NCBI GenBank assembly: GCA_963716925.1
Contig: CAVQUX010000006.1
Location: 124,001 to 188,000 of the forward strand
Length of the DNA stretch: 64,000 bases
Source of the DNA: DAISKN01 sp963716925
GTDB lineage: Bacteria > Acidobacteriota > Vicinamibacteria > Marinacidobacterales > SMYC01
Direction: 5' to 3'
Part shown: one piece after another, positions 32,440 through 40,794 of the stretch
Numbering within the stretch: position 1 is the stretch's first letter
How the letters are laid out: the number at the start of each line of letters is the position of its first letter
Translations under genes and position numbers: made by a program
The notes under the pieces: model-generated
Database searches by the model: none
Told to the model about the DNA's origin: nothing
Seen by the model: only the letters and a program-made list of their open reading frames with translations

Positions 32440-33581
32440 GCGCCACGACGGATGGGGCCTGGGCGGAGCTCAAGTTCCGCGATCCTTCGCGAGCGAAAGA
32501 CCTCACCCGGGCCCTGTCCCGCGTCGTCGGGTCGATAGGCCGAAGCCCGGTCTCGATCATGCACGTCTGCGGAAGCCACGAGCAGGCGATCGCCAAGTTC
32601 GGCCTCCGCGCCGCGTTTCCCCGCGAGCTCGACGTCATCATGGGACCGGGCTGTCCCGTCTGCATCACCGACGTTCCCGAAGTGGACGAGGCGGTGGTTC
32701 TGGCGAAACAGGGAGTTCGCGTCGCCACCTACGGCGACATGCTGCGCGTCCCGGGAACGGTGGAATCGCTCGCCGATGCGAAGGCCCAGGGTGCCCGGGT
32801 GGACGTCGTCTACAGCGTCGCCCAGGCGGTTGCGCTCGCCCGCCGGTCGACGGAGGACGTCGTCTTCTTCGCGAGCGGATTCGAGACCACCGCCGTCGCC
32901 ACCGCCGCGGTTCTCCTTCGTGACCCGCCCGCGAACTTCTTCGTCCTGTCGGCGCACAAGTACATCCCGCCCGTAATGGAGATCGTGGCGGAGATGCCCG
33001 GGACCCGGGTCGAGGGGTTTCTCGCCGCGGGCCACGCAGCCACCATCACCGGGTGGGGCATCTTCGAGCCCTTCGTCGAGCGCCACCGGCTTCCCGTCGT
33101 CGTCGCCGGCTTCGAGCCTCTCGACATCCTCGCGGGTCTCGTGACCCTCGTGGACGTGATCCGCGAGGGAACGCCGAGAGTCGTGAACGCCTATCCCCGC
33201 TGCGTGACGCGGGAGGGAAATCGGGCGGCGCAGGAGAAGCTCTGGAGCGTCTTCCGGCTCGTCGGAGGCCGGTGGCGCGGAATCGCGCACGTTCCCAACG
33301 GGAACCTGCGCCTCAAGGACCAGTGGTCGAGCTTCGACGCCCGAGTCCGGTTCGACATCAATCTCTCCTCTTTCTGGGACCATGCCCCCGCGACCCTCAC
33401 CCAGGAGTGCATCTGCGGCGACATCATGGCCGGACTCTCGTCGCCCTCCGATTGCCGGCTCTTCGGCAACGAGTGCGTTCCCGAGAAGCCCGTGGGGGCT
33501 TGCATGGTCAGCAGCGAGGGCACGTGCAAGATATGGCACCAGTACGGAGGACATCCGGATCGGATCGGGGTCCTGGCATGA
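32436..33581 (+). CDS. hypD: hydrogenase iron-site assembly protein HypD
   Basis: 381 residues. HypD is the [4Fe-4S] scaffold on which the Fe(CN)2CO group is built. Visible signatures are MHVCGSHEQ (about 43), GPGCPVC (about 70), FASGFETTA and the C-terminal Cys cluster (ECICGDIMAG, CRLFGNEC, GACMVSSEGTC). Full family length. It overlaps hypC and hypE by ATGA. Confidence 0.95.
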   Translation: MSATTDGAWAELKFRDPSRAKDLTRALSRVVGSIGRSPVSIMHVCGSHEQAIAKFGLRAAFPRELDVIMGPGCPVCITDVPEVDEAVVLAKQGVRVATYGDMLRVPGTVESLADAKAQGARVDVVYSVAQAVALARRSTEDVVFFASGFETTAVATAAVLLRDPPANFFVLSAHKYIPPVMEIVAEMPGTRVEGFLAAGHAATITGWGIFEPFVERHRLPVVVAGFEPLDILAGLVTLVDVIREGTPRVVNAYPRCVTREGNRAAQEKLWSVFRLVGGRWRGIAHVPNGNLRLKDQWSSFDARVRFDINLSSFWDHAPATLTQECICGDIMAGLSSPSDCRLFGNECVPEKPVGACMVSSEGTCKIWHQYGGHPDRIGVLA

Positions 33582-34702
33582 ACGGGCCCAGAGTCGTCCA
33601 CCCGAGCGCAGCGCGAGCCGCAGGCGAGCCGCGGAGCGAGAGGCCGGGGCGGTGGGCCCCCACGGCGCCGAAGGAAGTCGCACTCGACGAGAGGATAGGG
33701 ATGAAGCACGGCGCCGGCGGGCGCGCGATGCGGGCCCTCATCGAGCAGGTCTTCGCGCCGGGGCTTCCCCCGATGAAGGTCGAGGGCGTCGGGCTCTCCG
33801 CGATGGACGACGGGGCCGCGCTCCGCATCGGGGATCGATTCCTCGTCGTCACCACCGACTCCCACGTCATCCAGCCGATCTTCTTTCCCGGAGGCGACAT
33901 CGGACGGCTCGCGGTCGCAGGAACGGTCAACGACCTCGCGATGATGGGCGCGACCGATGCTCTCGCCCTCACGTTCTCGGTGATCGTGGAGGAGGGCTTC
34001 GCCCGTCGGGACCTCGAGCGCATCCACGAATCCGTTCGCGCCACCTGCGTGGAGGCGGACACGACCGTCGTCACCGGGGATACCAAAGTGATGGGACGGG
34101 GCGAGCTCGATGGAATCGTTCTCAACACCACGGGCATCGGGCTGACCGATCGCGTGGTCCGCGACTCCGGGCTCCGTCCCGGCGATCGGCTCCTCGTGAC
34201 CGGCACCATGGGCGACCACGGTCTCGCGGTGATGGTGCATCGCCATGGTCTCGACCTCGAAGGAGAGCTCGTCTCCGACGTGGCTCCCCTGAACGATCTC
34301 GTTCGCCGGGCTCTCGAGGCGGGTCGAGATGCGATCGTGGCCTTGAAGGATCCCACCCGGGGGGGGCTCGCGAGCGCGCTCCACGAGATGGCCTCGAAGA
34401 GCGGAGTCGGCATTCTCCTCGAGGAAGCGGCGGTTCCCCTCTCCTCCGGAGTGCGCTCCGCCGGCGAGCTCCTGGGAATCGACCCGCTGCACGTCGCGAA
34501 CGAGGGCAAGGCCGTCCTCGGCGTCGCTCCCGAGGAGGCGGATGCCGTTCTCGCCTGCCTTCGCGCGCATCCTCTCGGCCGCAACGCCGCGATCGTGGGC
34601 ACGTGCCTTCCCGACCATGCGGGAAAGGTGATTCTCGACACCGGCTTCGGCCGAAGGCTTCTGTCGGAGCCCGAGGGAGAGCCACTTCCCAGGATCTGCT
34701 GA
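33578..34702 (+). CDS. hypE: hydrogenase expression/formation protein HypE
   Basis: 374 residues. HypE dehydrates a carbamoylated C-terminal Cys to a thiocyanate that donates CN to iron. It has the AIRS/PurM fold motifs KHGAGGRAM, SAMDDGAAL, TTDSHV and DPTRGGLA, and ends in PRIC, the required terminal Cys. The N-terminal 40 residues before the KHGAGG motif are low-complexity Arg/Pro/Ala and may be a start-site choice; ATG 33578 overlaps the hypD stop. Confidence 0.95.
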   Translation: MNGPRVVHPSAARAAGEPRSERPGRWAPTAPKEVALDERIGMKHGAGGRAMRALIEQVFAPGLPPMKVEGVGLSAMDDGAALRIGDRFLVVTTDSHVIQPIFFPGGDIGRLAVAGTVNDLAMMGATDALALTFSVIVEEGFARRDLERIHESVRATCVEADTTVVTGDTKVMGRGELDGIVLNTTGIGLTDRVVRDSGLRPGDRLLVTGTMGDHGLAVMVHRHGLDLEGELVSDVAPLNDLVRRALEAGRDAIVALKDPTRGGLASALHEMASKSGVGILLEEAAVPLSSGVRSAGELLGIDPLHVANEGKAVLGVAPEEADAVLACLRAHPLGRNAAIVGTCLPDHAGKVILDTGFGRRLLSEPEGEPLPRIC

Positions 34703-35388
34703 TGACGCTCCGAGTCGCCCTCCTCTGTTCCCATCGCGCGCCCGGCCTGCGCTTCCTCCTGAAGGAGGACCCGGATCGCGGCCGTCTCTATGACCTCGTT
34801 TGCTGCCTCACGAGCGAGGAAGAGAGCGAGGCGATGGAGGAGACGGTGGGCGCCGGCCTTCCTTTCATCAGCCATTCGATCGCGCGCTTCTCGGCGCGAA
34901 GGGGCGCGAAGCGCACCGACCTCGCCGCCCGGGTCGACTACGATCGGGAAACGCTTGCGCTCCTCGCGCCCTTCGAGCCGGATCTGCTCGTGCTCTCGAG
35001 CTATCTGCTGATCGTGACCCAGCCCCTCCTGACCGCGTTTCCCGAGCGGATCGTGAACGTCCACCACGCCGACCTGACGAAGCGGCCCCGCTACGTCGGG
35101 CTTCGCGCGGTGAGGGACGCGATCTTCGCCGGCGAGACCGAGACGCGAGCGACGGCTCACCTCGTCACCGAGCGCCTCGACGACGGCCCGATCCTCTGCC
35201 TTTCGCGGCCCTTCCCCGTGTCGCCCCTGGTGAGGGACGCGCTTTCGTGGGGCGCCACGGACATCCTCAAGGCTTACGCCTATGCCCATCAGGAGTGGAT
35301 GATCCAATCCGCCTGGGGGCCGCTGCTGAGCGACGCGATCGCCGGCGTGGCGGTTCGCGAGCTCGAGCAGGTCATTCACGTGCAATGA
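34702..35388 (+). CDS. formyltransferase-domain protein, probable N-terminal half of split HypX
   Basis: 228 residues. The fold is that of a PurN/Fmt-type formyltransferase: an N-terminal Rossmann start (LRVALLCSH), the catalytic Asn and His in IVNVHHADLT, and an Asp in RLDDGPIL. HypX proteins join such a domain to an enoyl-CoA-hydratase-like domain and produce the CO ligand of [NiFe] hydrogenases from a formyl group under aerobic conditions. Here the next gene, overlapping by 4 nt, is the hydratase-like part, in the same order as in HypX. The start ATG overlaps the hypE stop (TGATG). A free-standing purine-type formyltransferase is less likely in this position. Confidence 0.8.
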   Translation: MTLRVALLCSHRAPGLRFLLKEDPDRGRLYDLVCCLTSEEESEAMEETVGAGLPFISHSIARFSARRGAKRTDLAARVDYDRETLALLAPFEPDLLVLSSYLLIVTQPLLTAFPERIVNVHHADLTKRPRYVGLRAVRDAIFAGETETRATAHLVTERLDDGPILCLSRPFPVSPLVRDALSWGATDILKAYAYAHQEWMIQSAWGPLLSDAIAGVAVRELEQVIHVQ

Positions 35389-36218
35389 CGAACATCCGCG
35401 CGGAGACCTCGGGAGCGGTGGGGGTCATCACCATCGATCGCCGCGAGCGCTTCAACTCGTTCGACGTCGAGACCGCGCGCGACTTCCGAAAGGCGGGACT
35501 GGCCTTCGCCCGCGACGAGGCCCTTCGCGCCGTCGTCATCCGTGGGGCGGGGGGCGTGTTCTCGAGCGGCGCCGACCTCAAGTACATCGCCCGCGGTGGC
35601 GAACGCTCCGATCTCGCGTACCTCCAGCCGGACGCGCGCGCCGTTCCCGAGGGCTACGGGGAGATCTTCAAGCAGATCCTCGAGTACCTCCACAGCGCCA
35701 TCTCCGAGATCAAACGAGCGCCGAAGCCCTTCATCGCCGCCGTCGACGGCATCGCCGCTGCCGGCGGCTTCGGAATCGCGATGGCCTGCGACCTGGTGTT
35801 GGCATCGGAGCGCGCATCGTTCGAGTGGGCCTATCCCAGGACCGGGCTCACCGGCGCCGAGAGCTCGACGTTCTTCCTCCCGCGGCTCGTGGGGCTCCGC
35901 ACCGCGCTCGAGCTCGTCTTCTTGAACCCGAGGCTCGACGCCCGCGAAGCGAAGGCGATGCGACTCGTCACCGCCGTCTACCCCACCGAGACCTTCGACT
36001 CCGATGTGATGGCACTCGCGGAGAAGCTCGCGCGCGGGCCGACCCGGGCCTATGCAATGGCCAAATCCCTGATTCACCAGGCGGCGGGAGTAGACCGCCT
36101 CGACCACCACCTCGATCGCGAGCTCGAGAGCCTCACCCGCATCGCCGACGGCCGGGACTTCTCCGAGGGACTCGAGAGCTTCCTCACGAAGCGGCCGCCG
36201 TCGTTCGAAGGCCGCTGA
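35385..36218 (+). CDS. enoyl-CoA hydratase/isomerase-like protein, probable C-terminal half of split HypX
   Basis: 277 residues of crotonase fold. Oxyanion-hole segments are FSSGADLKYIARGG (about 60) and AAVDGIAAAGGFGIAMACDL (about 115-134). In HypX the equivalent domain acts on a formyl-CoA intermediate to release CO. The gene overlaps the formyltransferase-like gene by ATGA and is the last of the hypCDE operon, which supports the HypX reading over beta-oxidation. The alternative, an unrelated acyl-CoA enzyme, cannot be excluded without alignment. Confidence 0.8.
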   Translation: MTNIRAETSGAVGVITIDRRERFNSFDVETARDFRKAGLAFARDEALRAVVIRGAGGVFSSGADLKYIARGGERSDLAYLQPDARAVPEGYGEIFKQILEYLHSAISEIKRAPKPFIAAVDGIAAAGGFGIAMACDLVLASERASFEWAYPRTGLTGAESSTFFLPRLVGLRTALELVFLNPRLDAREAKAMRLVTAVYPTETFDSDVMALAEKLARGPTRAYAMAKSLIHQAAGVDRLDHHLDRELESLTRIADGRDFSEGLESFLTKRPPSFEGR

Positions 36219-36232
36219 GTCGAAGAGCCGCG

Positions 36233-36261
36233 TTGACAAGGCCGTCCCCTCCTTCTAACAT
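36233..36261 (+). promoter_or_regulatory. sigma-70 promoter of the small membrane protein gene
   Basis: TTGACA (36233-36238), 17-bp spacer, TAACAT (36256-36261): a perfect -35 and a fair -10. It makes the first ATG at 36260 unlikely and favours ATG 36281. Confidence 0.6.
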
Positions 36262-36280
36262 GGATTCAGAGCCTTATAAT

Positions 36281-36496
36281 ATGACCGGCCTCGACGTGCG
36301 GACGGCACGCCGTCTCCTCCTCCTCGTTGCGGGCATCTATATCCTTTTGACCGGCGGCATCGAGCTGTCGAAGCTCGCGGGCGCCATGGACTCGCTGGAG
36401 GCTTACGAGCTCACCCGAAAGATCACGACCCTGGCGAGCCTCGCCGTAGGCACGGTCATTGGCTTCTACCTGGCCTCGCGACAGCGGGAGAGCTAG
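36281..36496 (+). CDS. small two-helix membrane protein, unknown
   Basis: 71 residues with two hydrophobic stretches (about 12-30, LLLLVAGIYILLTGGIEL; and about 48-66, TLASLAVGTVIGFYLA) joined by a polar loop. No family recognised. It has its own promoter and overlaps the 3' end of the convergent xni-like gene by 4 nt. The upstream ATG at 36260 sits inside the -10 element and is not used here. Confidence 0.6.
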   Translation: MTGLDVRTARRLLLLVAGIYILLTGGIELSKLAGAMDSLEAYELTRKITTLASLAVGTVIGFYLASRQRES

Positions 36497-37269
36497 GCGG
36501 AGACTCGGAACGACTTCAGGTTCCACCCGAGCTCGAGGTCGGTGCGGAGCCGGGCGAGCCTCCGTGAGAGGCGCGCGAGCTCCCCGTTCTCCCGCAGCGT
36601 CTGGCCCAGCTTCCCTTTCATCCCGGCGGCCGCGGCCTCCAGCACCGCGTCGAGATCCCCGTGCTCGTCGAGGAGCCTGGCCGCGGTCTTCAAGCCCACG
36701 CCGGGAACCCCCGGGATGTGCGTGGTAGGGCTTCCGGCAAGAGCCCATAGATCGACGAGATGCCCGGGGCCGACGCCGAACTTTTCCCGAACGTAGGCTC
36801 CATCGAGGGCCCTCTTCTGGAAATGGTCGCGCACCTGGATGCGCTCCGAGATCAGCTGGCAGAACGCGGTGTCGGTCGAGAGAATGATCGCCCTCCCGTC
36901 ATGGGTAGCGACTCCGGTTGCGAGAGTCGCAACGACGTCGTCGGCTTCGATTCCCGGCTTGCTGACGGAAGACAGGCCGAGCTTCGAGAACAGGTCGCGG
37001 TAGCGATCGAGTCCAGCGCGAAGCTCTTCGGGCATGGGTTTTCGCCCCGCCTTGTAGTCGGAATAGATCTCGTGCCGCCACGTGGGCTCCTCTCCATCGA
37101 AGACCACGACCGCGTGCGTCGGCGAAAGCTCGCTCAAGGCGCGGCGGAGGGATTGCGCGGTGGCGCCGAGCGCCGAGTCGAAGTGAGCCGGGGGCTCGCC
37201 CTCGGGAGTCGCGGCGTAAACTCGTCGGATCAGGTTCAGGCCGTCGACGATGAGAAAATTGATTCTCAC
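36493..37269 (-). CDS. 5'-3' exonuclease / flap endonuclease (Xni-like)
   Basis: 258 residues. Homologous to the nuclease domain of DNA polymerase I and to exonuclease IX: DGLNLIRR, YKAGRKPMPEEL, GIEADDVVATLA, STDTAFCQLI and a helix-hairpin-helix in IPGVPGVGLKTAARLL. The usual 'GDSSDNIPG' acidic metal loop reads GSPTTHIPG, so one metal site is lost as in Xni proteins. There is no polymerase domain. It is divergent from the amidohydrolase at 37358. Confidence 0.85.
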   Translation of the reverse strand: MRINFLIVDGLNLIRRVYAATPEGEPPAHFDSALGATAQSLRRALSELSPTHAVVVFDGEEPTWRHEIYSDYKAGRKPMPEELRAGLDRYRDLFSKLGLSSVSKPGIEADDVVATLATGVATHDGRAIILSTDTAFCQLISERIQVRDHFQKRALDGAYVREKFGVGPGHLVDLWALAGSPTTHIPGVPGVGLKTAARLLDEHGDLDAVLEAAAAGMKGKLGQTLRENGELARLSRRLARLRTDLELGWNLKSFRVSA

Positions 37270-37357
37270 GAGCGACTATTCTACGGTTTTCTCGTCGGGC
37301 CCTTGCAAAACCCGGGCGGGCAGCTATCATCGCGGGCGTTCCTCCGGGAGGTCCAAC

Positions 37358-39271
37358 GTGTATCGCGCTCTCCTCGTCCTGTCCGCGTTCCTCTGGACGG
37401 CGGCCGTCGCCGCGGCCCAGGCCCCGCTCTTCATCGAGGGCGGAACCCTCATCGACGGCTCGGGGGCCGCGCCCCGTCCCAATCCGGGAATCCTTCTCAC
37501 GAACGGGGTCATCGCATCCGTCGGCGAGAAGCCTCAAGCGGGGGTACAGCGGATCTCGGCGGAGGGTCAGTGGATCCTTCCGGGGATGTTCGACCTCCAC
37601 GCGCACATCACCTTCAAGCTCGCCGGGGCGCGGGACCTGGAGGACGACGTCGTCAACGCCGTCCGCTCCGAGCGATTCCTCGAGGCCTACCAGAGAATCG
37701 GCGTCACCACGGTGCGCGACGTCGCCTCCCGATACCACGTCGGCTACTCCCTCAAGCGGGCGCAGCACGACGGGCTCGCCGGCGGCGCGCGGTTCTACGT
37801 CTCGGGGCCTCTCATCACCACCACCGCGGGCCACGCGACCGAGTTCCAGCCGCTCGATCCACCGGTCTTCGCCGTCGAGGCGGACGGACCCTGGGAGTTC
37901 CGAAAGCGCGTTCGCGAGGCGGTGAAGCTCGGAGTCGACCTCATCAAGCTCACTCCCCCGTACACCCGCGAGGAGCTGGCCGCGGCGGTGGACGAGGCCC
38001 ACTACTGGAAACTTCGAGTCACCGCCCACGTGGGCGGCGCACAGGATCTCCACCAGGTCTCGGGTCGGCTCGCGGTCGAGGCGGGAGTCGACAGCGTCGA
38101 GCACCTCTACCCCTACGGCGGACCCGAGGTGGTGAAAGAGCTCGCGCGAAAGGGTATCTATGTCATCCCCACGATGGGCTACCACCTGCGCGAGCTCGCG
38201 GGCGAGTACACCTACAAGGCGGACTGGCTCGAAGCGAATCTGGGCCACACGCTCGAGGGCATGATGGAGCTCTTCCAGCAGATGCGGGAGAGCGGGGTCA
38301 AGTTCGGCGTGGGCACCGACTCGAACGCGAAGGACCTCGACACCATCGACGCTCTGTACCTCCAGGAGCTCGAGGGGTTGAAGACGGGCGGACTCTCCCC
38401 GATGCAGGTGATCCAGTCGGCTACACTCCATGCGGCGGAGGCGATGGGGCTCGGCGAGAAAGGCGGCAGCATCTCCCCCGGCAAGTGGGCCGACGTGGTC
38501 CTCGTCCGCCAGGATCCGCTCGAGAACCTGGGCTCCCTGGTGAGGCCCCGCCTCGTGATTCAGAACGGCGCCGTCGTGCACCAGCGAGACGCCCTGGATG
38601 GCTCGTGGACGCTCGAGGGCTACGAGCTCCAGGGAAAGGACGTTCCCGTTTCCGGCACGATGATCTTCGAGGACGGCCACTTCGGGCTCGTCTATCGCAT
38701 GGGGGCGGCGCGGGATTCGGGACGCGGGCACGGAGGTCGATATCGAGTCGAAGACGACAGGCTCGTCTTCTCGATTCCCTACTGGTCGGAGCTCGTGGAC
38801 GGAGCTCCGAGAGTCATCCAGAGCCCGGTCGAAGCTGGCGGCCGCATCGAGATCGACGGAGAACGCCTGACGATCCGCTTCGACAGCGGATCGGTGCAGC
38901 GGCTGCGCCGTCTTCCTGAAGGTCCGGCCGGACCCGCCGACGGCGCCTGGAGGATGATCGGTTACCGGAGCCGGAACAGCACCGGCGACGGGGAGGGACT
39001 CGCTCTCTTCGAAGGCGGCCGCTTCGCGCTGGTCTACGACATGCGCAACGAAGCGGGCACGTTGGACGGGAGAGCCCACGGCGGGGTTTTCACCATCGAA
39101 CGGGACTCGCTCGCGCTCGACGTCCAGGCGTCGATCCACTGCCTCGGCGGAAAGGGCTTCGTCGAGGCGGAGGATTCGCGCCGGGAGACGAAATTCCGCC
39201 GCGAGGGGGACCGCCTCACGCTCGAGCTCGGAGGCGGCGCCACGATGACCTTCGCCAGGGAAGACCGCTAG
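37358..39271 (+). CDS. secreted amidohydrolase with two C-terminal beta-rich (lipocalin-like) domains
   Basis: 637 residues from GTG 37358 (GGGAGG upstream), with a signal peptide. The first 410 residues are a metal-dependent amidohydrolase: MFDLHAHITF, a Lys in LIKLTPPYTREE, VTAHVGGA, SVEHLYPY, VGTDSNA and GSISPGKWADVVLV. Residues of about 415-525 and 530-637 are two similar beta-rich units (DGSWTLEGYELQ.. and DGAWRMIGYRSR.., each with a 'GHFGLVY/GRFALVY' strand), resembling lipocalin-like domains. This fusion is unusual; the extra units might bind a hydrophobic ligand. It ends 4 nt into the convergent neighbour. Confidence 0.82.
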   Translation: MYRALLVLSAFLWTAAVAAAQAPLFIEGGTLIDGSGAAPRPNPGILLTNGVIASVGEKPQAGVQRISAEGQWILPGMFDLHAHITFKLAGARDLEDDVVNAVRSERFLEAYQRIGVTTVRDVASRYHVGYSLKRAQHDGLAGGARFYVSGPLITTTAGHATEFQPLDPPVFAVEADGPWEFRKRVREAVKLGVDLIKLTPPYTREELAAAVDEAHYWKLRVTAHVGGAQDLHQVSGRLAVEAGVDSVEHLYPYGGPEVVKELARKGIYVIPTMGYHLRELAGEYTYKADWLEANLGHTLEGMMELFQQMRESGVKFGVGTDSNAKDLDTIDALYLQELEGLKTGGLSPMQVIQSATLHAAEAMGLGEKGGSISPGKWADVVLVRQDPLENLGSLVRPRLVIQNGAVVHQRDALDGSWTLEGYELQGKDVPVSGTMIFEDGHFGLVYRMGAARDSGRGHGGRYRVEDDRLVFSIPYWSELVDGAPRVIQSPVEAGGRIEIDGERLTIRFDSGSVQRLRRLPEGPAGPADGAWRMIGYRSRNSTGDGEGLALFEGGRFALVYDMRNEAGTLDGRAHGGVFTIERDSLALDVQASIHCLGGKGFVEAEDSRRETKFRREGDRLTLELGGGATMTFAREDR

Positions 39272-40590
39272 GCCGGGATTCGGTAGATCCTCCGGGCGTT
39301 GTCGCTCAACACGTTCCGCGCGGCGGCGTGACAATCCTTGTCCGTCCAGCCGTAGTAGCTTCGAAACTCGCCCAGGAGCTTTCCCAGGACCCGGCGGCTG
39401 TTGTCGGCGCAGTAGCCGATCTCCTCGGGCACGTTGTTGGAGTCGCTCCCGTGCATCACCTTCTCCGAGGGTGCCAGGGACAGGAACGCCTTCATCGTCT
39501 CCTCGAGCGTCCCCGGGAACTTCGCGTAGAACGACACGTCGGTGTAGACGTTGGGGAACTGGGAGAGGAGCGCCGCGACGTGGTGGTGGTACGGGTAGCC
39601 GGTGTGGATGAGCACGAACTCGGTATAGGCCCGCTTGACGTCGTCGTTCTGGAACGTGAAGTACATGTCGACGGGGCTGTTGTAGTCGAAACGCAGCCCG
39701 GGATGCAGCCCGACGGCGGTGTGGATGACGACCTTGAGCCCGAGCTCCCCCGCCCGGACGTACATGTGCTTCAGCAGGTAATCCTGATAGACGTGGACCG
39801 CCTTCGTGAGCTCCGGGTCGTCGTAGAGGGGAATCGGACCTGGAAACGCCCTCTGACCGGAAGGGGTCACATCGCGGAACGACTTCAGGGCTCGCTCCGC
39901 CTCGTCTCTCTCGACAGCCTCGATGACGATCGGGCGGTAGTAGGCGATCGGAATCTTGATGCCGCGGCATTCGTTCTCCGCGGCGCGCTTCAGGATGAGA
40001 TCGATGCGCTCCAGCACTTCGCCGAGCTCCCGCGCTTCCTGCGCCCGCGGCCACGTCGGCTGAATGAGATCGCCGATCGAATAGGTCCAGACGAAGCGGT
40101 TCCGGGGAATCGCGCTCTCGGGCCGGAGGGGCTCGGCGGAGCGGGACTGGAGAACGACGGAAGGGATCTTCTCCCGATCCAGGATCGAAGCGATGTACTC
40201 GCTGAAGTCGCCCTTCAGCTTGCTCTCGAGCACCGAGTCGAATCCCTCGAGCGTGGGCTCGACGCCGTACACCCGCGCCATGTAGTTGTAGTAGCCGATC
40301 TGGCGAGGCATCCGGTAGAGGTGCCCCTTGAAGATGCCTCCGAGCTTCTCGCGCAGCTCCTCCTTCTGCGGGTACTCGTACGCGGGAAGGAGCGCGTCGA
40401 CGAACGACGAGTTCCATCCGTCGTACGACTGGCGCAGCGTCATCGGCTGCGGCGGGTGGACGTGGACGTCGATGACCTCGATGTCGCTCAGATCCAGCCC
40501 GCCCGGCGTCTGAGCCGCGGCCTCACGGCTCGAGAGCACGCTCGCCGGGCCCAGAAGCCCGAAGGATTTCAAGAAAGTTCGTCTCCACAT
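39268..40590 (-). CDS. Tat-exported amidohydrolase (amidohydrolase_2 family)
   Basis: 440 residues. The N-terminus MWRRTFLKSFGLLGPASV is a Tat signal. The TIM-barrel is marked by EVIDVHVHPP (metal HxH), VVIHTAVGLHPG, VLIHTGYPYHHH and MHGSDSNN (Asp ligand), as in the decarboxylase/hydrolase branch of the superfamily. The C-terminal LSDNARRIYRI helix is also typical. ATG 40590 follows AAGGAGC, better placed than ATG 40608. Substrate unknown; the gene precedes a repeat-rich intergenic region and the SSS transporter. Confidence 0.85.
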   Translation of the reverse strand: MWRRTFLKSFGLLGPASVLSSREAAAQTPGGLDLSDIEVIDVHVHPPQPMTLRQSYDGWNSSFVDALLPAYEYPQKEELREKLGGIFKGHLYRMPRQIGYYNYMARVYGVEPTLEGFDSVLESKLKGDFSEYIASILDREKIPSVVLQSRSAEPLRPESAIPRNRFVWTYSIGDLIQPTWPRAQEARELGEVLERIDLILKRAAENECRGIKIPIAYYRPIVIEAVERDEAERALKSFRDVTPSGQRAFPGPIPLYDDPELTKAVHVYQDYLLKHMYVRAGELGLKVVIHTAVGLHPGLRFDYNSPVDMYFTFQNDDVKRAYTEFVLIHTGYPYHHHVAALLSQFPNVYTDVSFYAKFPGTLEETMKAFLSLAPSEKVMHGSDSNNVPEEIGYCADNSRRVLGKLLGEFRSYYGWTDKDCHAAARNVLSDNARRIYRIPA

Positions 40591-40613
40591 GGGTTGCTCC
40601 TTAATCAATGCTC

Positions 40614-40728
40614 GCTTCGCTCTTCGCTCCGCTCGCTCCCCGCGCTCCCCGCGCGGGGAGGATGGGGCCCTCCGGGCCCCGCTCTCCGCTTCGCTCTTCG
40701 CTCCGCTCGCTCCCCGCGCTCCCCGCGC
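40614..40728. repeat. two identical ~41-bp direct repeats flanking a strong hairpin
   Basis: GCTTCGCTCTTCGCTCCGCT plus the following 21 bases (to CCCCGCGC) occur at 40614-40654 and again at 40688-40728, period 74 bp. Between them GGGGCCC-TCC-GGGCCCC (40664-40680) makes a 7-bp perfect GC hairpin. The region 40591-40794 otherwise holds no gene. The hairpin could end transcription of the symporter gene (40795-42252, minus strand), though there is no T-run. Confidence 0.65.
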
Positions 40729-40794
40729 TCCTAGCTCTTCGCTCGCTCCGCTTGCGCAGCTGCCCGTGATTCTGGAGCGGCCCCATAGAAGTCA

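Noticed and set aside
35385..36218. Enoyl-CoA hydratase of fatty-acid oxidation
   Set aside because: No other beta-oxidation gene is near; overlap with a formyltransferase-like gene at the end of hypCDE fits HypX better.
36260..36496. ATG 36260 as the start of the small membrane protein
   Set aside because: It lies inside the -10 element of a well-spaced promoter, so the next ATG at 36281 is preferred.
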